64,000 bases of DNA from Martelella alba (GTDB lineage: Bacteria > Pseudomonadota > Alphaproteobacteria > Rhizobiales > Rhizobiaceae): positions 1-64,000 of the forward strand of contig NZ_VHLG01000003.1 in assembly GCF_006516955.1 (NCBI RefSeq). The letters run 5' to 3'. Under the pieces are notes generated by a model. The model was not told the DNA's origin, searched no databases, and saw only the letters and a list, made by a program, of their open reading frames with translations. The position numbers and the translations under genes were made by a program. This document shows, piece by piece, positions 18,858 through 27,302 of this stretch (position 1 is its first letter; every line of letters starts with the position of its first letter).

Positions 18858-19826
18858 ATGGAACAGAACGGCAAACCTGGTCGCGGGAAAATCTATTCCT
18901 CAATCCTTGAAACGATTGGCGATACGCCGCTGGTCCGGCTCGACAAGCTGGCCAAAGAGAAGGGCGTGAAGGCCAATCTTCTGGCCAAGCTCGAATTTTT
19001 CAACCCGATTGCATCGGTCAAGGACCGTATCGGCGTTGCGATGATCGAAGCGCTGGAAGCCGAGGGCAAGATCACGCCCGGCAAGACGGTTCTGGTCGAG
19101 CCGACCTCTGGCAATACCGGCATTGCGCTTGCCTTTGCCGCCGCGGCCAAGGGTTACCGCCTGATCCTGACCATGCCGGAATCCATGTCGATCGAGCGTC
19201 GCAAGATGGTCGCCCTGCTTGGCGCCGAGCTGGTTCTGACCGAGCCTGCCAAGGGCATGAAGGGCGCGATCGCCAAGGCTGAAGAACTGGTGGCCGATCT
19301 GCCGGATGCGATCATCCCGCAGCAGTTTGAAAACCCGGCCAATCCGGCGGCCCATCGCAAGACGACGGCGGAAGAGATCTGGAATGACACCGATGGCGCG
19401 GTTGACATCTTCGTTGCCGGGATCGGCACGGGCGGCACCATTACCGGTGTCGGCCAGGTGCTGAAGGAAAAGAAACCCTCGGTCCGGGTCGTCGCGGTTG
19501 AGCCGACGGCCTCGCCGGTTCTGTCCGGTGGCGCGCCGTCGCCGCACAAGATCCAGGGCATTGGCGCCGGGTTCGTGCCGGGCGTGCTGGACACCAAGGT
19601 CTATGACGAGATCATTACGGTTTCCAACGAAGATGCCTTTGAAAATGCCCGCAATGTCGCCCGCATCGAGGGCGTTCCGGTCGGCATTTCCTCCGGTGCG
19701 GCGCTGACGGCTGCCATTGAGCTTGGCAAGCGCCCGGAAAATGAAGGCAAGAACATCGTCATCATCATCCCGTCCTTTGCCGAACGCTATCTCTCGACGG
19801 CACTGTTCGACGGTCTGGGTGAGTGA
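18858..19826 (+). CDS. cysK: Cysteine synthase A (O-acetylserine sulfhydrylase)
   Basis: CysK makes L-cysteine from O-acetylserine and sulfide with pyridoxal phosphate. The 322-residue protein has the PLP lysine Lys55 in NPIASVKDR, the substrate loop [12 protein letters not shown], the phosphate-binding [12 protein letters not shown] and the C-terminal [13 protein letters not shown]. Its terminator hairpin has been split by an inserted 204-base element at 19876-20079. Confidence 0.94.
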   Translation: MEQNGKPGRGKIYSSILETIGDTPLVRLDKLAKEKGVKANLLAKLEFFNPIASVKDRIGVAMIEALEAEGKITPGKTVLVEPTSGNTGIALAFAAAAKGYRLILTMPESMSIERRKMVALLGAELVLTEPAKGMKGAIAKAEELVADLPDAIIPQQFENPANPAAHRKTTAEEIWNDTDGAVDIFVAGIGTGGTITGVGQVLKEKKPSVRVVAVEPTASPVLSGGAPSPHKIQGIGAGFVPGVLDTKVYDEIITVSNEDAFENARNVARIEGVPVGISSGAALTAAIELGKRPENEGKNIVIIIPSFAERYLSTALFDGLGE

Positions 19827-19853
19827 CGCTTCCATTGCGGCTGACGGAAATGT

Positions 19854-19875
19854 CGGGTCGCCTGAGGCGGCCCGT
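19854..19875 (+). repeat. Left copy of the duplicated cysK terminator stem
   Basis: These 22 bases, CGGGTCGCC-TGAG-GCGGCCCG plus T, are identical to 20080-20101. This copy starts 28 bases after the cysK stop and has no T-run. It reads as the proximal half of a target-site duplication flanking the inserted element. Confidence 0.75.
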
Positions 19876-20079
19876 GAGATTGCTGACACAGTCATTCAGA
19901 TTGCCTGTTTGGGGTGAGGCCCCCTCCGTCGTCATCCCCGTGCTCGTCACGGGGATCCAGGCGCATAAGGGCATTGGATTATAAGAGTCTTTCGCCGTGC
20001 AGACGCATTGCAGCTGGATATCTGTGCCAGGCACAGATATGACGCCAGTGGGGTTTGGAACGTTTTCGCAACAGTCTGA
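19876..20079 (+). mobile_element. MITE-like non-coding element, copy A (204 bp)
   Basis: This element matches 42176-42385 in reverse orientation along its whole length. It starts AGATTGCTGACA and ends with the imperfect inverse TGTTGCG...AGTCT-type tip. It carries two hairpins: TCCCCGTG-CTCGT-CACGGGGA at 19935-19955 and ATATCTGTG...CACAGATAT at 20018-20040. It has no credible gene; the open frames through it are chance translations of the palindromes. It is flanked by an exact 22-base direct repeat of the host terminator stem. It is probably a non-autonomous transposable element, but no cognate transposase is in the window. Confidence 0.7.
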
Positions 20080-20101
20080 CGGGTCGCCTGAGGCGGCCCG
20101 T
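20080..20101 (+). terminator. Right copy of the cysK terminator stem with T-run
   Basis: CGGGTCGCC and GGCGGCCCG pair (one G-T wobble) around TGAG and are followed by TTTTCG. It is oriented for cysK, whose stop is now 253 bases upstream because of the inserted element. Confidence 0.65.
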
Positions 20102-20106
20102 TTTCG

Positions 20107-21033
20107 TTACAGGTCATGCAGAACATAGGCGGCCTTGACCGCGGCGGAGGCGCGGTTTTCCACGCCGAGCTTCACATAGATCTGTTCCAGATGTTTGTTC
20201 ACGGTGCGGGCTGAAAGGCCGAGAATATCGGCAATATCGCGATTGGCCTTGCCCTTGGCGATCCACAGCAGCACTTCGGATTCGCGCACCGTCAGCGGAA
20301 AAGTCTGCCGCAGCACCTCGTCATCGGCAACCGGGTTGGCCGGTGTGATCCGGAACAGAAGCTCATCGGCATTGATCCGTTCGAGAAGCGCCAGCTGAAA
20401 CAGTTTCTTGCCATCGCGTGCGATGGGCAGAAGCGGGGCAGCCGCTCCTGCCGCAGCCTCGTGGCGACGGGCTTTCAGGATTGCCCCGACCTCGGATGTG
20501 AGCCAGGCGACATCGATATCACCACCGATCGCGTCATGGATAAGCCGGCTTGCCTGCGGCGTCAGCCAGAGCGGGCGTCCCGCGCCATTGGTTGCCATCA
20601 GATGGCGGCCAGCCGCGTCGAGGGCGATCCGCGCACTCTGGGTGGAGCGGGCATTGGAAAGATGGACGCGGATGCGCGCGCGTAATTCGTCGATATTGAT
20701 CGGCTTGGTCAGATAATCGACGCCACCTGATTCCAGCGCATGGACGATATGCTCCGTCTCCGATAGCCCAGTCATGAAAATCACCGGGATCGTGTGGGCA
20801 GGGCCGGCCTTCAGCCGCCGGCAGGTCTCGAACCCGTCCATCTTCGGCATCACCGCATCCATCAGAACGATATCGGGTGAGAGCTTTTCGACAATGGAAA
20901 GTGCGTTTGCGCCCGAGGTAGCGATCAGCACCGAATAGCCGCTTTCCTCCAGCGCTTCCGTCAGGAAGGAAAGCGTTTCGGGACTATCGTCCACCAGCAA
21001 TACAATGTCACGGGCTCTTACGGCCTCAGCCAT
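20107..21033 (-). CDS. Response regulator with REC and LuxR-type DNA-binding domains
   Basis: The 308-residue protein has an N-terminal receiver domain (acidic pocket Asp15/Asp16, phospho-acceptor Asp59 in DIVLMDAVMPKMDG, conserved Lys in YLTKPINIDEL). A middle linker of about 110 residues follows, then a C-terminal LuxR helix-turn-helix (LTVRESEVLLWIAKGKANRD, then LSARTVNKHLEQIYVKLGV). Its start overlaps the end of the hybrid kinase gene by eight bases, so the two are co-translated and almost certainly a cognate pair. The long linker is unlike simple NarL regulators, which have little between the two domains. The targets are unknown; the nearby urea-uptake genes are candidates. Confidence 0.9.
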   Translation of the reverse strand: MAEAVRARDIVLLVDDSPETLSFLTEALEESGYSVLIATSGANALSIVEKLSPDIVLMDAVMPKMDGFETCRRLKAGPAHTIPVIFMTGLSETEHIVHALESGGVDYLTKPINIDELRARIRVHLSNARSTQSARIALDAAGRHLMATNGAGRPLWLTPQASRLIHDAIGGDIDVAWLTSEVGAILKARRHEAAAGAAAPLLPIARDGKKLFQLALLERINADELLFRITPANPVADDEVLRQTFPLTVRESEVLLWIAKGKANRDIADILGLSARTVNKHLEQIYVKLGVENRASAAVKAAYVLHDL

Positions 21034-24000
21034 GATCGCGCTCCACCCCCTGTTTCGCGTCGTTCAATTCGTCCAGATGTTGCTTTAGGAATTTTCGAAA
21101 ACCGTCAAGGTCGAACACGTCGATATAGGCGCTGGCTTCAGCACTGAAGGCTTTCAGCGCCGGTTCATCTGCCTCAACTGCGGCGAGGCGGTCGCGAATG
21201 CCCCGGACATAGCCGATCTCGCCAAGTTCGATCAGCGCCTGCAGGATCTGCGGGTCCGGAACCGCAACACTCAGTTCCGCTTCTGCCGTCTTGGGCAAGG
21301 GCGGATCGCCGCGGATCCAGTGGAGCCCCAGCTGCGCGGCAAGCACGTCGTAAAGCCGCTTCAGATCCAGAGGTTTGGACAATGTCGCATTATGGCTATC
21401 ATCGCCATGGCCAAGCACGGCGTCGTCACCGATATTGGCTGACAGCATCACGATCGGCCTCGCCACGCCGCGTTCACGCAAGCCGGTTGCCAGCTGCCAG
21501 CCGGTCATGCCGGGCATGCGGATATCGATGAGGAATAGGTCAGGCTCGCCTGCTTCCAGCGCCTGAAGACAGGTCGCACCGCTTGCGACCGCGACAACGC
21601 CGAAGCCGAGCGGTTCGAGAATATCACGCATCATGGCGCGATGTTCCTCATTGTCGTCGACCACCATGATGGTGCGCCGGACGCCGGCATAGCCGGTGAT
21701 CGCCTGTTCGGCGTGGGTGGCGTTTTCGGCACGTTCAAGCGAGGCCAGCATCATCCGCACGGTAAAGGTTGTCCCCTTGCCGGGCCTGCTTGAAACCATG
21801 ATTTCGCCACCCAGCGTGTTGACCAGAAGTTGGGTGATGGTCAGTCCGAGCCCGAGGCCCGGCTTGGTCGTGTCGTTTTCACTGCCCCGTTCGAAAGGTT
21901 CGAAAATGCGGACGATATCGGATTCGGCAATGCCGTCACCGGTATCGCTAACGATGAACGTGGCGACCTGATTGCGATATTGCGCAGAAAAACGGATCGC
22001 GCCGCTATCGGTGAATTTCACCGCATTGGAGAGAAGATTGACCAGGATCTGGCGCAGCCGTTTCTCATCGGTTCTGACGTAAAGGGGCAGGGCGGTGCTT
22101 CTGTCATGCTCGAAACTGAGGCCCTTGGCCCGGGCCTGCGGGGCAAACATGTCGATGATCTGATCAAGGAAGTCGGTGAGGTTGATCTCGTTGGCATAGA
22201 CCTGCAACCGGCCGGATTCGATCCGGGAAATATCGAGCAAGCCGTCGATCAGCCCGGAGAGATAGTCGGCGGACCGGCGGATCGACTTGATCGCCGGCTG
22301 ACGGGCTTCAGGGATGGCCGGGTCGCGCTCGAGAAGCTGGGCATAGCCGAGCACGGCGTTGAGCGGCGTTCTGAGTTCATGGCTGAGGCCGACGACATAA
22401 CGGCTCTTTGCGCGGTTGGCGGCTTCCGCCGTTTCCTTGGCGGCCTGGAGTGCCGCGTCGGTTTTCTCATGCGCGGCGATTTCTTTCAAAAGCAGCGTGG
22501 TCTGGCGCGAGGATTCCTCTTCCGCCACCTTGCGGCTGTCATGGGCGAGCACGAAGAACCAGCTGACAATACCGGCAATCAGCGCGAAGACGAAGAAGAC
22601 GATCAGCGTCGCACCATAGATAACATCGGCAGTTTCCGGTGTGGCGCGCACCATCTGGACAGCGATCATCGCCAGGATCGCGCCGATGACGGTAACGGAT
22701 ATAGCAACGGTGATCGTATAACGTCCGAGCCGGCTGGAAAGCGCCTGCACGGCGCGGTCTGGCAGAAGCTTGGCCGCGACAAAGCCGATCTGCGCATTCA
22801 TCCGGGCTTTCGGTTTGCACAGGTCATGGCAACGGCTGTCGAGTGAGCAGCAGAGCGAACAGATCGGTCCGGCATAAGCGGGGCACCAGGCCATATCCTC
22901 CGGCTCGAAAGGATGTTCACAGATGGAGCAGGTGATCGAGGTTCGCGACTGCCAGCCCTTGCGTGGCTTGCGTGCGAGATAATAGCGCCCGCCCGTGGCA
23001 AAGGCCATTGCCGGCGAGATGACGAGGGCGACGCCGAGAGCGATAAAGGGCGCGAAGCCTGCGGCAAGCGTGCCGAAAAGACCGAAATGGGCGAAAAGCG
23101 CGATCGCACCTGACGCGGCCATGGTGCCAAGCCCGACCGGATTGATATCGTAAAGATGGGCGCGTTTGAACTCTATGCCCGGCGGCGACAGCCCCAGTGG
23201 CTTGTTGATGAAAAGATCTGCGGCGATGGTCGACAGCCAGGCCATGGCGACAATGGCAAAAACGCTGAAAGCCGATTCCAGCAGCCGGTAGATGCCAAGC
23301 TGCATCAAAAGAAGCGCAATCGCGACATTGAAAATCAGCCAGACAACGCGGCCGGGATGGCTGTGGGTGAGGCGTGAGAAGAAATTCGACCAGGCCAGCG
23401 ACCCGGCATAGGCATTCATCACATTGATCTTCAGCTGGGAGACCACAACGAAAGCCGCCATCAGAAAGAGGGCGGCATAGTGGTTCGGGATCATGTAACC
23501 GAAGGCGGTGAGATACATATGGGCGGGGTCGGCGGCATAATCAGCCGGTGTTCCTGCGGTAAGCGCCAGCACGGCGAGAAAGGATCCGGCCATCAGTTTC
23601 GGCACGCCGACCAGCACCCAGCCGGGGCCGGCCAGAAAGACCGCGAGCCGGTGATAGAAGCGATGCCGTCCGGTTGCCGGCAGAAAGCGGAGGAAGTCGA
23701 CCTGCTCGCCGATCTGCGGCAAAAGCGCGAAGATGACGCCGGCGGCAGCAGCAAAACCGGCAAGCGAGAACGGCGCGGCAAAGCCCGGCGGGGCCGGCTC
23801 CTGCGACAGGCCGGCAAAGCTGCGCCAGATCTGGAATTTCTCGACATCCATGAAGGCGATGAAGATGAAGGGCGCGATGTTGAGCACGATCCAGAAGGGC
23901 TGCGTGATGAGCTGAAAGCGCGAGATCATCTGCACGCCATGGGTGACCAGCGGGATCACCAGAACGGCGGAGATGATGTAGCTGATCCAGATCGGGATGC

Positions 24001-24436
24001 CGAAGGCGAGCTCCAGCGCGCCTGACATGATCGAGGCTTCGATGGCAAACAGAATGAAGGTGAAGCTTGCATAGATCAGCGAGGTGACGGTGGAGCCGAT
24101 ATAGCCGAAAGAGGCGCCGCGGGTGAGAAGATCGATATCGACGCCGTGGCGGATCGCGTAACGGGTGATCGGCCAGCCGACGACCAGCATGACAAGGGCG
24201 GCGACCAGTGCGGCAAAGAACGCATTGGTGGTGCCATGCGACAGTGTGATCGCCCCACCGACGGCCTCCAGCGCCAGAAAGGAGATCGCACCGATCGCGG
24301 TCTGTGAAATCCGGGTCGAGGAGAACCGCCTTGCGCTCTTGGCCGTGAAGCGCAACGCATAATCCTCAAGCGTCTGGTTGGCGACCCAGCGGTTATATTC
24401 ACGCCGGATCGGAATGATGCGTTGGCGGGCTGTCAT
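21026..24436 (-). CDS. Hybrid sensor histidine kinase with an NCS1-type transporter-like sensor domain
   Basis: This 1136-residue protein begins with about 480 residues resembling nucleobase:cation symporter-1 (cytosine/allantoin/hydantoin permeases), including a dozen membrane helices and LTRGASFGYIGS. Next is a Cys-rich segment around residues 500-550 (CSICEHPF, CPAYAGPICSLCC) that could bind a metal, then two more membrane helices and a coiled-coil linker. The HisKA box has His686 in LSHELRTPLNAVLGYAQLLE. The ATPase domain has N and G boxes, DTGDGIAESD and GLGLGLTI. A receiver domain follows with Asp971 in LIDIRMPGM, and the roughly 100-residue tail is unassigned. The design suggests sensing of a transported or bound nitrogen compound. 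The cognate regulator overlaps its 3' end. Confidence 0.9.
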   Translation of the reverse strand: MTARQRIIPIRREYNRWVANQTLEDYALRFTAKSARRFSSTRISQTAIGAISFLALEAVGGAITLSHGTTNAFFAALVAALVMLVVGWPITRYAIRHGVDIDLLTRGASFGYIGSTVTSLIYASFTFILFAIEASIMSGALELAFGIPIWISYIISAVLVIPLVTHGVQMISRFQLITQPFWIVLNIAPFIFIAFMDVEKFQIWRSFAGLSQEPAPPGFAAPFSLAGFAAAAGVIFALLPQIGEQVDFLRFLPATGRHRFYHRLAVFLAGPGWVLVGVPKLMAGSFLAVLALTAGTPADYAADPAHMYLTAFGYMIPNHYAALFLMAAFVVVSQLKINVMNAYAGSLAWSNFFSRLTHSHPGRVVWLIFNVAIALLLMQLGIYRLLESAFSVFAIVAMAWLSTIAADLFINKPLGLSPPGIEFKRAHLYDINPVGLGTMAASGAIALFAHFGLFGTLAAGFAPFIALGVALVISPAMAFATGGRYYLARKPRKGWQSRTSITCSICEHPFEPEDMAWCPAYAGPICSLCCSLDSRCHDLCKPKARMNAQIGFVAAKLLPDRAVQALSSRLGRYTITVAISVTVIGAILAMIAVQMVRATPETADVIYGATLIVFFVFALIAGIVSWFFVLAHDSRKVAEEESSRQTTLLLKEIAAHEKTDAALQAAKETAEAANRAKSRYVVGLSHELRTPLNAVLGYAQLLERDPAIPEARQPAIKSIRRSADYLSGLIDGLLDISRIESGRLQVYANEINLTDFLDQIIDMFAPQARAKGLSFEHDRSTALPLYVRTDEKRLRQILVNLLSNAVKFTDSGAIRFSAQYRNQVATFIVSDTGDGIAESDIVRIFEPFERGSENDTTKPGLGLGLTITQLLVNTLGGEIMVSSRPGKGTTFTVRMMLASLERAENATHAEQAITGYAGVRRTIMVVDDNEEHRAMMRDILEPLGFGVVAVASGATCLQALEAGEPDLFLIDIRMPGMTGWQLATGLRERGVARPIVMLSANIGDDAVLGHGDDSHNATLSKPLDLKRLYDVLAAQLGLHWIRGDPPLPKTAEAELSVAVPDPQILQALIELGEIGYVRGIRDRLAAVEADEPALKAFSAEASAYIDVFDLDGFRKFLKQHLDELNDAKQGVERDHG

Positions 24437-24581
24437 GAACGGTCAGGGCACCTGGCAGAAAAGCGAACAAGCCCTGATTGTTTACATGATCTCAGCGAAA
24501 GGCAAGAGTGCACTGCGCTTCAAGCGCATAAGCCTGTATGAACGGACGGAGGATGCAGCGCCGGGCGGCGCACATTTCGTT

Positions 24582-25664
24582 TCAGAACCGCCGCTGGCCG
24601 CGATAGATCGTGCCGTGGCGATGGCCAGCGGCGCCAGAGAGCGGCTCAAACAGCGCCCGGCAGGCCTGGATACCGCGCCCGACGATGACCACGCCGTCGC
24701 CGGCCACGATCTTGAGATCCGGTTCCGGTTCGGAATAGACGGTGCCGTCCTGCCGGTGGATCTGGACGATGAAGAACTGGCCTTCGGTGCGTTTTTCGAT
24801 CTGGGCGACCGTAAGCCCGGTCAGAGCGCCGCGCTCCGGCGCCACGACCACCTGAAGTTCGAGCCCCAGGCCGCGCAGCTGGCGTTCGAGCGTCTGCATC
24901 TCGCTGGAGGCATGCAGGATCTTTTCCGTGCGTGGATAGAGAATGAGTTCAGCGATCCGCTCCGCGCCGATATGGGTCGGCATCACCACCCGGTCCGCTC
25001 CCGCCTGGATCAGTTTGGTTTCGGTGGTCGCCATCTCGCCGCGGGCGATGATCTCGATCTTCGGATTGAGCGCGCGGGCTGAAAGCGTGATGAAGACATT
25101 GGCGGCATCATTGGGAAGCACCGTCGCCAGTGCGCGGGCCCTGTCAACGCCGGCCGTGGTGAGTGATGTCTCGTCGGTGGCATCGCCGACAATGGCGAGA
25201 AAGCCCAGCTCGCGGACATTATCGGCAAGGCGTTCATTGCGCTCGATGATGACGAAGGGCAGGCCAGCCATGTTGAGCTCGCGCGCCAGCATCACGCCGA
25301 TCCGGCCATAGCCGACGATGATGACATGATTGGAGAGATGTTCGATTTCCTTGATCATCCGTCTCGTTCCGAATAGCTGCTGCAATTGATTGATGGTGAG
25401 AAACTGGACCAGCGCACCGGTCAGTACGATCGATCCGGTGCAGCCGAGGATCATGGTCATCACGGTGATGGCATGAAGATAGGCGGTGTCGATCGGGTGC
25501 ACTTCGCCATAGCCGACCGTATAGACGGTCAGCAGGACCATGTAGAAGGAATCGGGAAAGCTCCAGCCGGCGTGGTGATAGGCAGCCGTGGCCGCCGCGA
25601 TCACGGCCAGCATGAAAATCACCGTCGAAACCAGTGTTCGTCCCGGCGAACCGAAAACGCCCAT
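24582..25664 (-). CDS. Two-helix potassium channel with TrkA-N (RCK) domain
   Basis: The 360-residue protein has two N-terminal membrane helices flanking the K+ selectivity filter TVGYGE in MVLLTVYTVGYGEVHPID. A cytosolic RCK/TrkA-N domain follows, whose Rossmann motif is VIIVGYGRIGVMLARELN, then a TrkA-C domain near the C-terminus (LTGLTVAQIEKR). It should be an inner-membrane, ligand-gated K+ channel of the MthK/Kch type. The start is taken at the ATG at 25664; the longest frame begins at 25733. It lies between the kinase gene and the divergent urtA, with no obvious functional link to either. Confidence 0.87.
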   Translation of the reverse strand: MGVFGSPGRTLVSTVIFMLAVIAAATAAYHHAGWSFPDSFYMVLLTVYTVGYGEVHPIDTAYLHAITVMTMILGCTGSIVLTGALVQFLTINQLQQLFGTRRMIKEIEHLSNHVIIVGYGRIGVMLARELNMAGLPFVIIERNERLADNVRELGFLAIVGDATDETSLTTAGVDRARALATVLPNDAANVFITLSARALNPKIEIIARGEMATTETKLIQAGADRVVMPTHIGAERIAELILYPRTEKILHASSEMQTLERQLRGLGLELQVVVAPERGALTGLTVAQIEKRTEGQFFIVQIHRQDGTVYSEPEPDLKIVAGDGVVIVGRGIQACRALFEPLSGAAGHRHGTIYRGQRRF

Positions 25665-25898
25665 GCCTGCCCCTTGCTGCCAATAAGTGTCGCCGCCGGA
25701 AGCATAGCCGATGATTGCGCTGCCGCAAGACAATACCGGTCGTGCGGCATTGATGCTGCCGTTGCTTCGCGCGACCTACGTCAAATGACGTATGGGGCTT
25801 GGCGGCTGTCTCGCCGATAGTTGGCACGAACGCCGAACGGGCGTTTCGGTTTCGTTGCCGTGCTTGTCGCGCGGGATGTAAAACAGAGGGGAAATCAG

Positions 25899-27200
25899 AT
25901 GAATTTCACGAAGGGCCTCAAGAGCGCCATCGTCGGCGCGACGATGGCAGCCGGTGTTCTGACGGGCACCGCACATGCCCAGGAAGACACGATCAAGGTA
26001 GGCATTCTCCATTCGCTGTCCGGTACGATGGCGATTTCTGAAACCACGCTGAAGGACGCCATGCTGATGCTCATCGACGAGCAGAATGCAAAGGGCGGCC
26101 TGCTGGGCAAGAAGCTTGAACCCGTCGTCGTCGACCCGGCTTCCGACTGGCCGATGTTTGCCGAAAAGGCCCGTGAGCTGATCTCGCAGGACAAGGTTGA
26201 CGTCGTGTTCGGTTGCTGGACGTCTGCTTCGCGCAAGTCGGTTCTGCCGGTTTTCGAAGAACTCGACAGCATTCTCTTCTACCCCGTTCAGTACGAGGGT
26301 GAAGAAAGCTCGCGCAACGTCTTCTACACCGGTGCCGCGCCGAACCAGCAGGCCATTCCCGCCGTCGACTATCTGATGAACGAGGAAGGTGTCGAGCGCT
26401 GGGTTCTGGAAGGCACCGACTATGTCTATCCGCGCACGACCAACAAGATCCTGGAAGCCTATCTCAAGGCCCATGGCGTCGCTGATGAAGACATCATGAT
26501 CAACTACACGCCGTTCGGCTTCGCCGATTGGCAGACTGAGGTGGCCGCGATCAAGAATTTCGGCGCCGCGGGCAAGAAAACCGCCGTGGTCTCCACCATC
26601 AATGGTGATGCCAATGTCCCCTTCTACAAGGAACTCGGCAATCAGGGCATCAAGGCCGAAGATATTCCGGTTGTTGCCTTCTCGGTCGGTGAAGAAGAGC
26701 TTGCCGGTCTTGATACCACGAACCTGGTCGGCCATCTGGCTGCCTGGAACTACTTCGAATCCGTCGATTCCGACGCCAATTATGACTTCATCGATGCCTG
26801 GCACAAATATACCGGCGACGACAATCGCGTGACCAATGACCCGATGGAAGCCCATTATATCGGCTTCAACATGTGGGTTAAGGCCGTTGAAAAGGCCGGC
26901 ACGACCGATCCTGACAAGGTGATCGATGCCATGGTCGGCGTTTCCGTTCCGAACCTGTCCGGCGGCTATTCGACGATGATGCCGAACCACCACATCACCA
27001 AGCCGGTCATGATCGGTGAGATCCAGGATGATGGTCAGTTCGATATCGTCTACCAGACCCCCGGTCTTGTCCCCGGCGATGCCTGGTCCGACTATCTGCC
27101 CGATTCCAAGAACCTGATCTCGGATTGGCGCGCGCCTCTGTCCTGCGGCAACTTCAATGTCGCGACCGGCAAGTGCGGCGGCATGGCTGCTGCGAACTAA
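25899..27200 (+). CDS. urtA: Urea ABC transporter, substrate-binding protein
   Basis: UrtA is the periplasmic receptor of the high-affinity urea transporter. The 433-residue precursor begins with a signal peptide (MNFTKGLKSAIVGATMAAG, cleaved after AHAQ-like residues). Family landmarks are IKVGILHSLSGTMAISE, FGCWTSASRKSVLPVFE, LFYPVQYEGEESS and the C-terminal CGNFNVATGKCGG. The ATG at 25899 has AGAGGGGA upstream; a frame open to 25821 is rejected because it precedes the signal peptide. It heads the urtABCDE operon. Confidence 0.95.
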   Translation: MNFTKGLKSAIVGATMAAGVLTGTAHAQEDTIKVGILHSLSGTMAISETTLKDAMLMLIDEQNAKGGLLGKKLEPVVVDPASDWPMFAEKARELISQDKVDVVFGCWTSASRKSVLPVFEELDSILFYPVQYEGEESSRNVFYTGAAPNQQAIPAVDYLMNEEGVERWVLEGTDYVYPRTTNKILEAYLKAHGVADEDIMINYTPFGFADWQTEVAAIKNFGAAGKKTAVVSTINGDANVPFYKELGNQGIKAEDIPVVAFSVGEEELAGLDTTNLVGHLAAWNYFESVDSDANYDFIDAWHKYTGDDNRVTNDPMEAHYIGFNMWVKAVEKAGTTDPDKVIDAMVGVSVPNLSGGYSTMMPNHHITKPVMIGEIQDDGQFDIVYQTPGLVPGDAWSDYLPDSKNLISDWRAPLSCGNFNVATGKCGGMAAAN

Positions 27201-27302
27201 GACCTCTTGACGGTGGGAACCACTGCCGGGCGCGATCTGCTCGCGCCCGGCAAACGAGGATACGGCCTTCCGTTTTGGATGGTCGTCGAAGAGGGGACGC
27301 AC

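Noticed and set aside
19765-20034. 89-codon frame with WIPVTSTGMTT after cysK
   Set aside because: It is a translation of the palindromic non-coding element; the related element at 42 kb gives a different peptide.
25815-25840. Sigma-54 promoter before urtA (TTGGCACGAACG)
   Set aside because: The -24 half fits, but the -12 half lacks GC at the required spacing.
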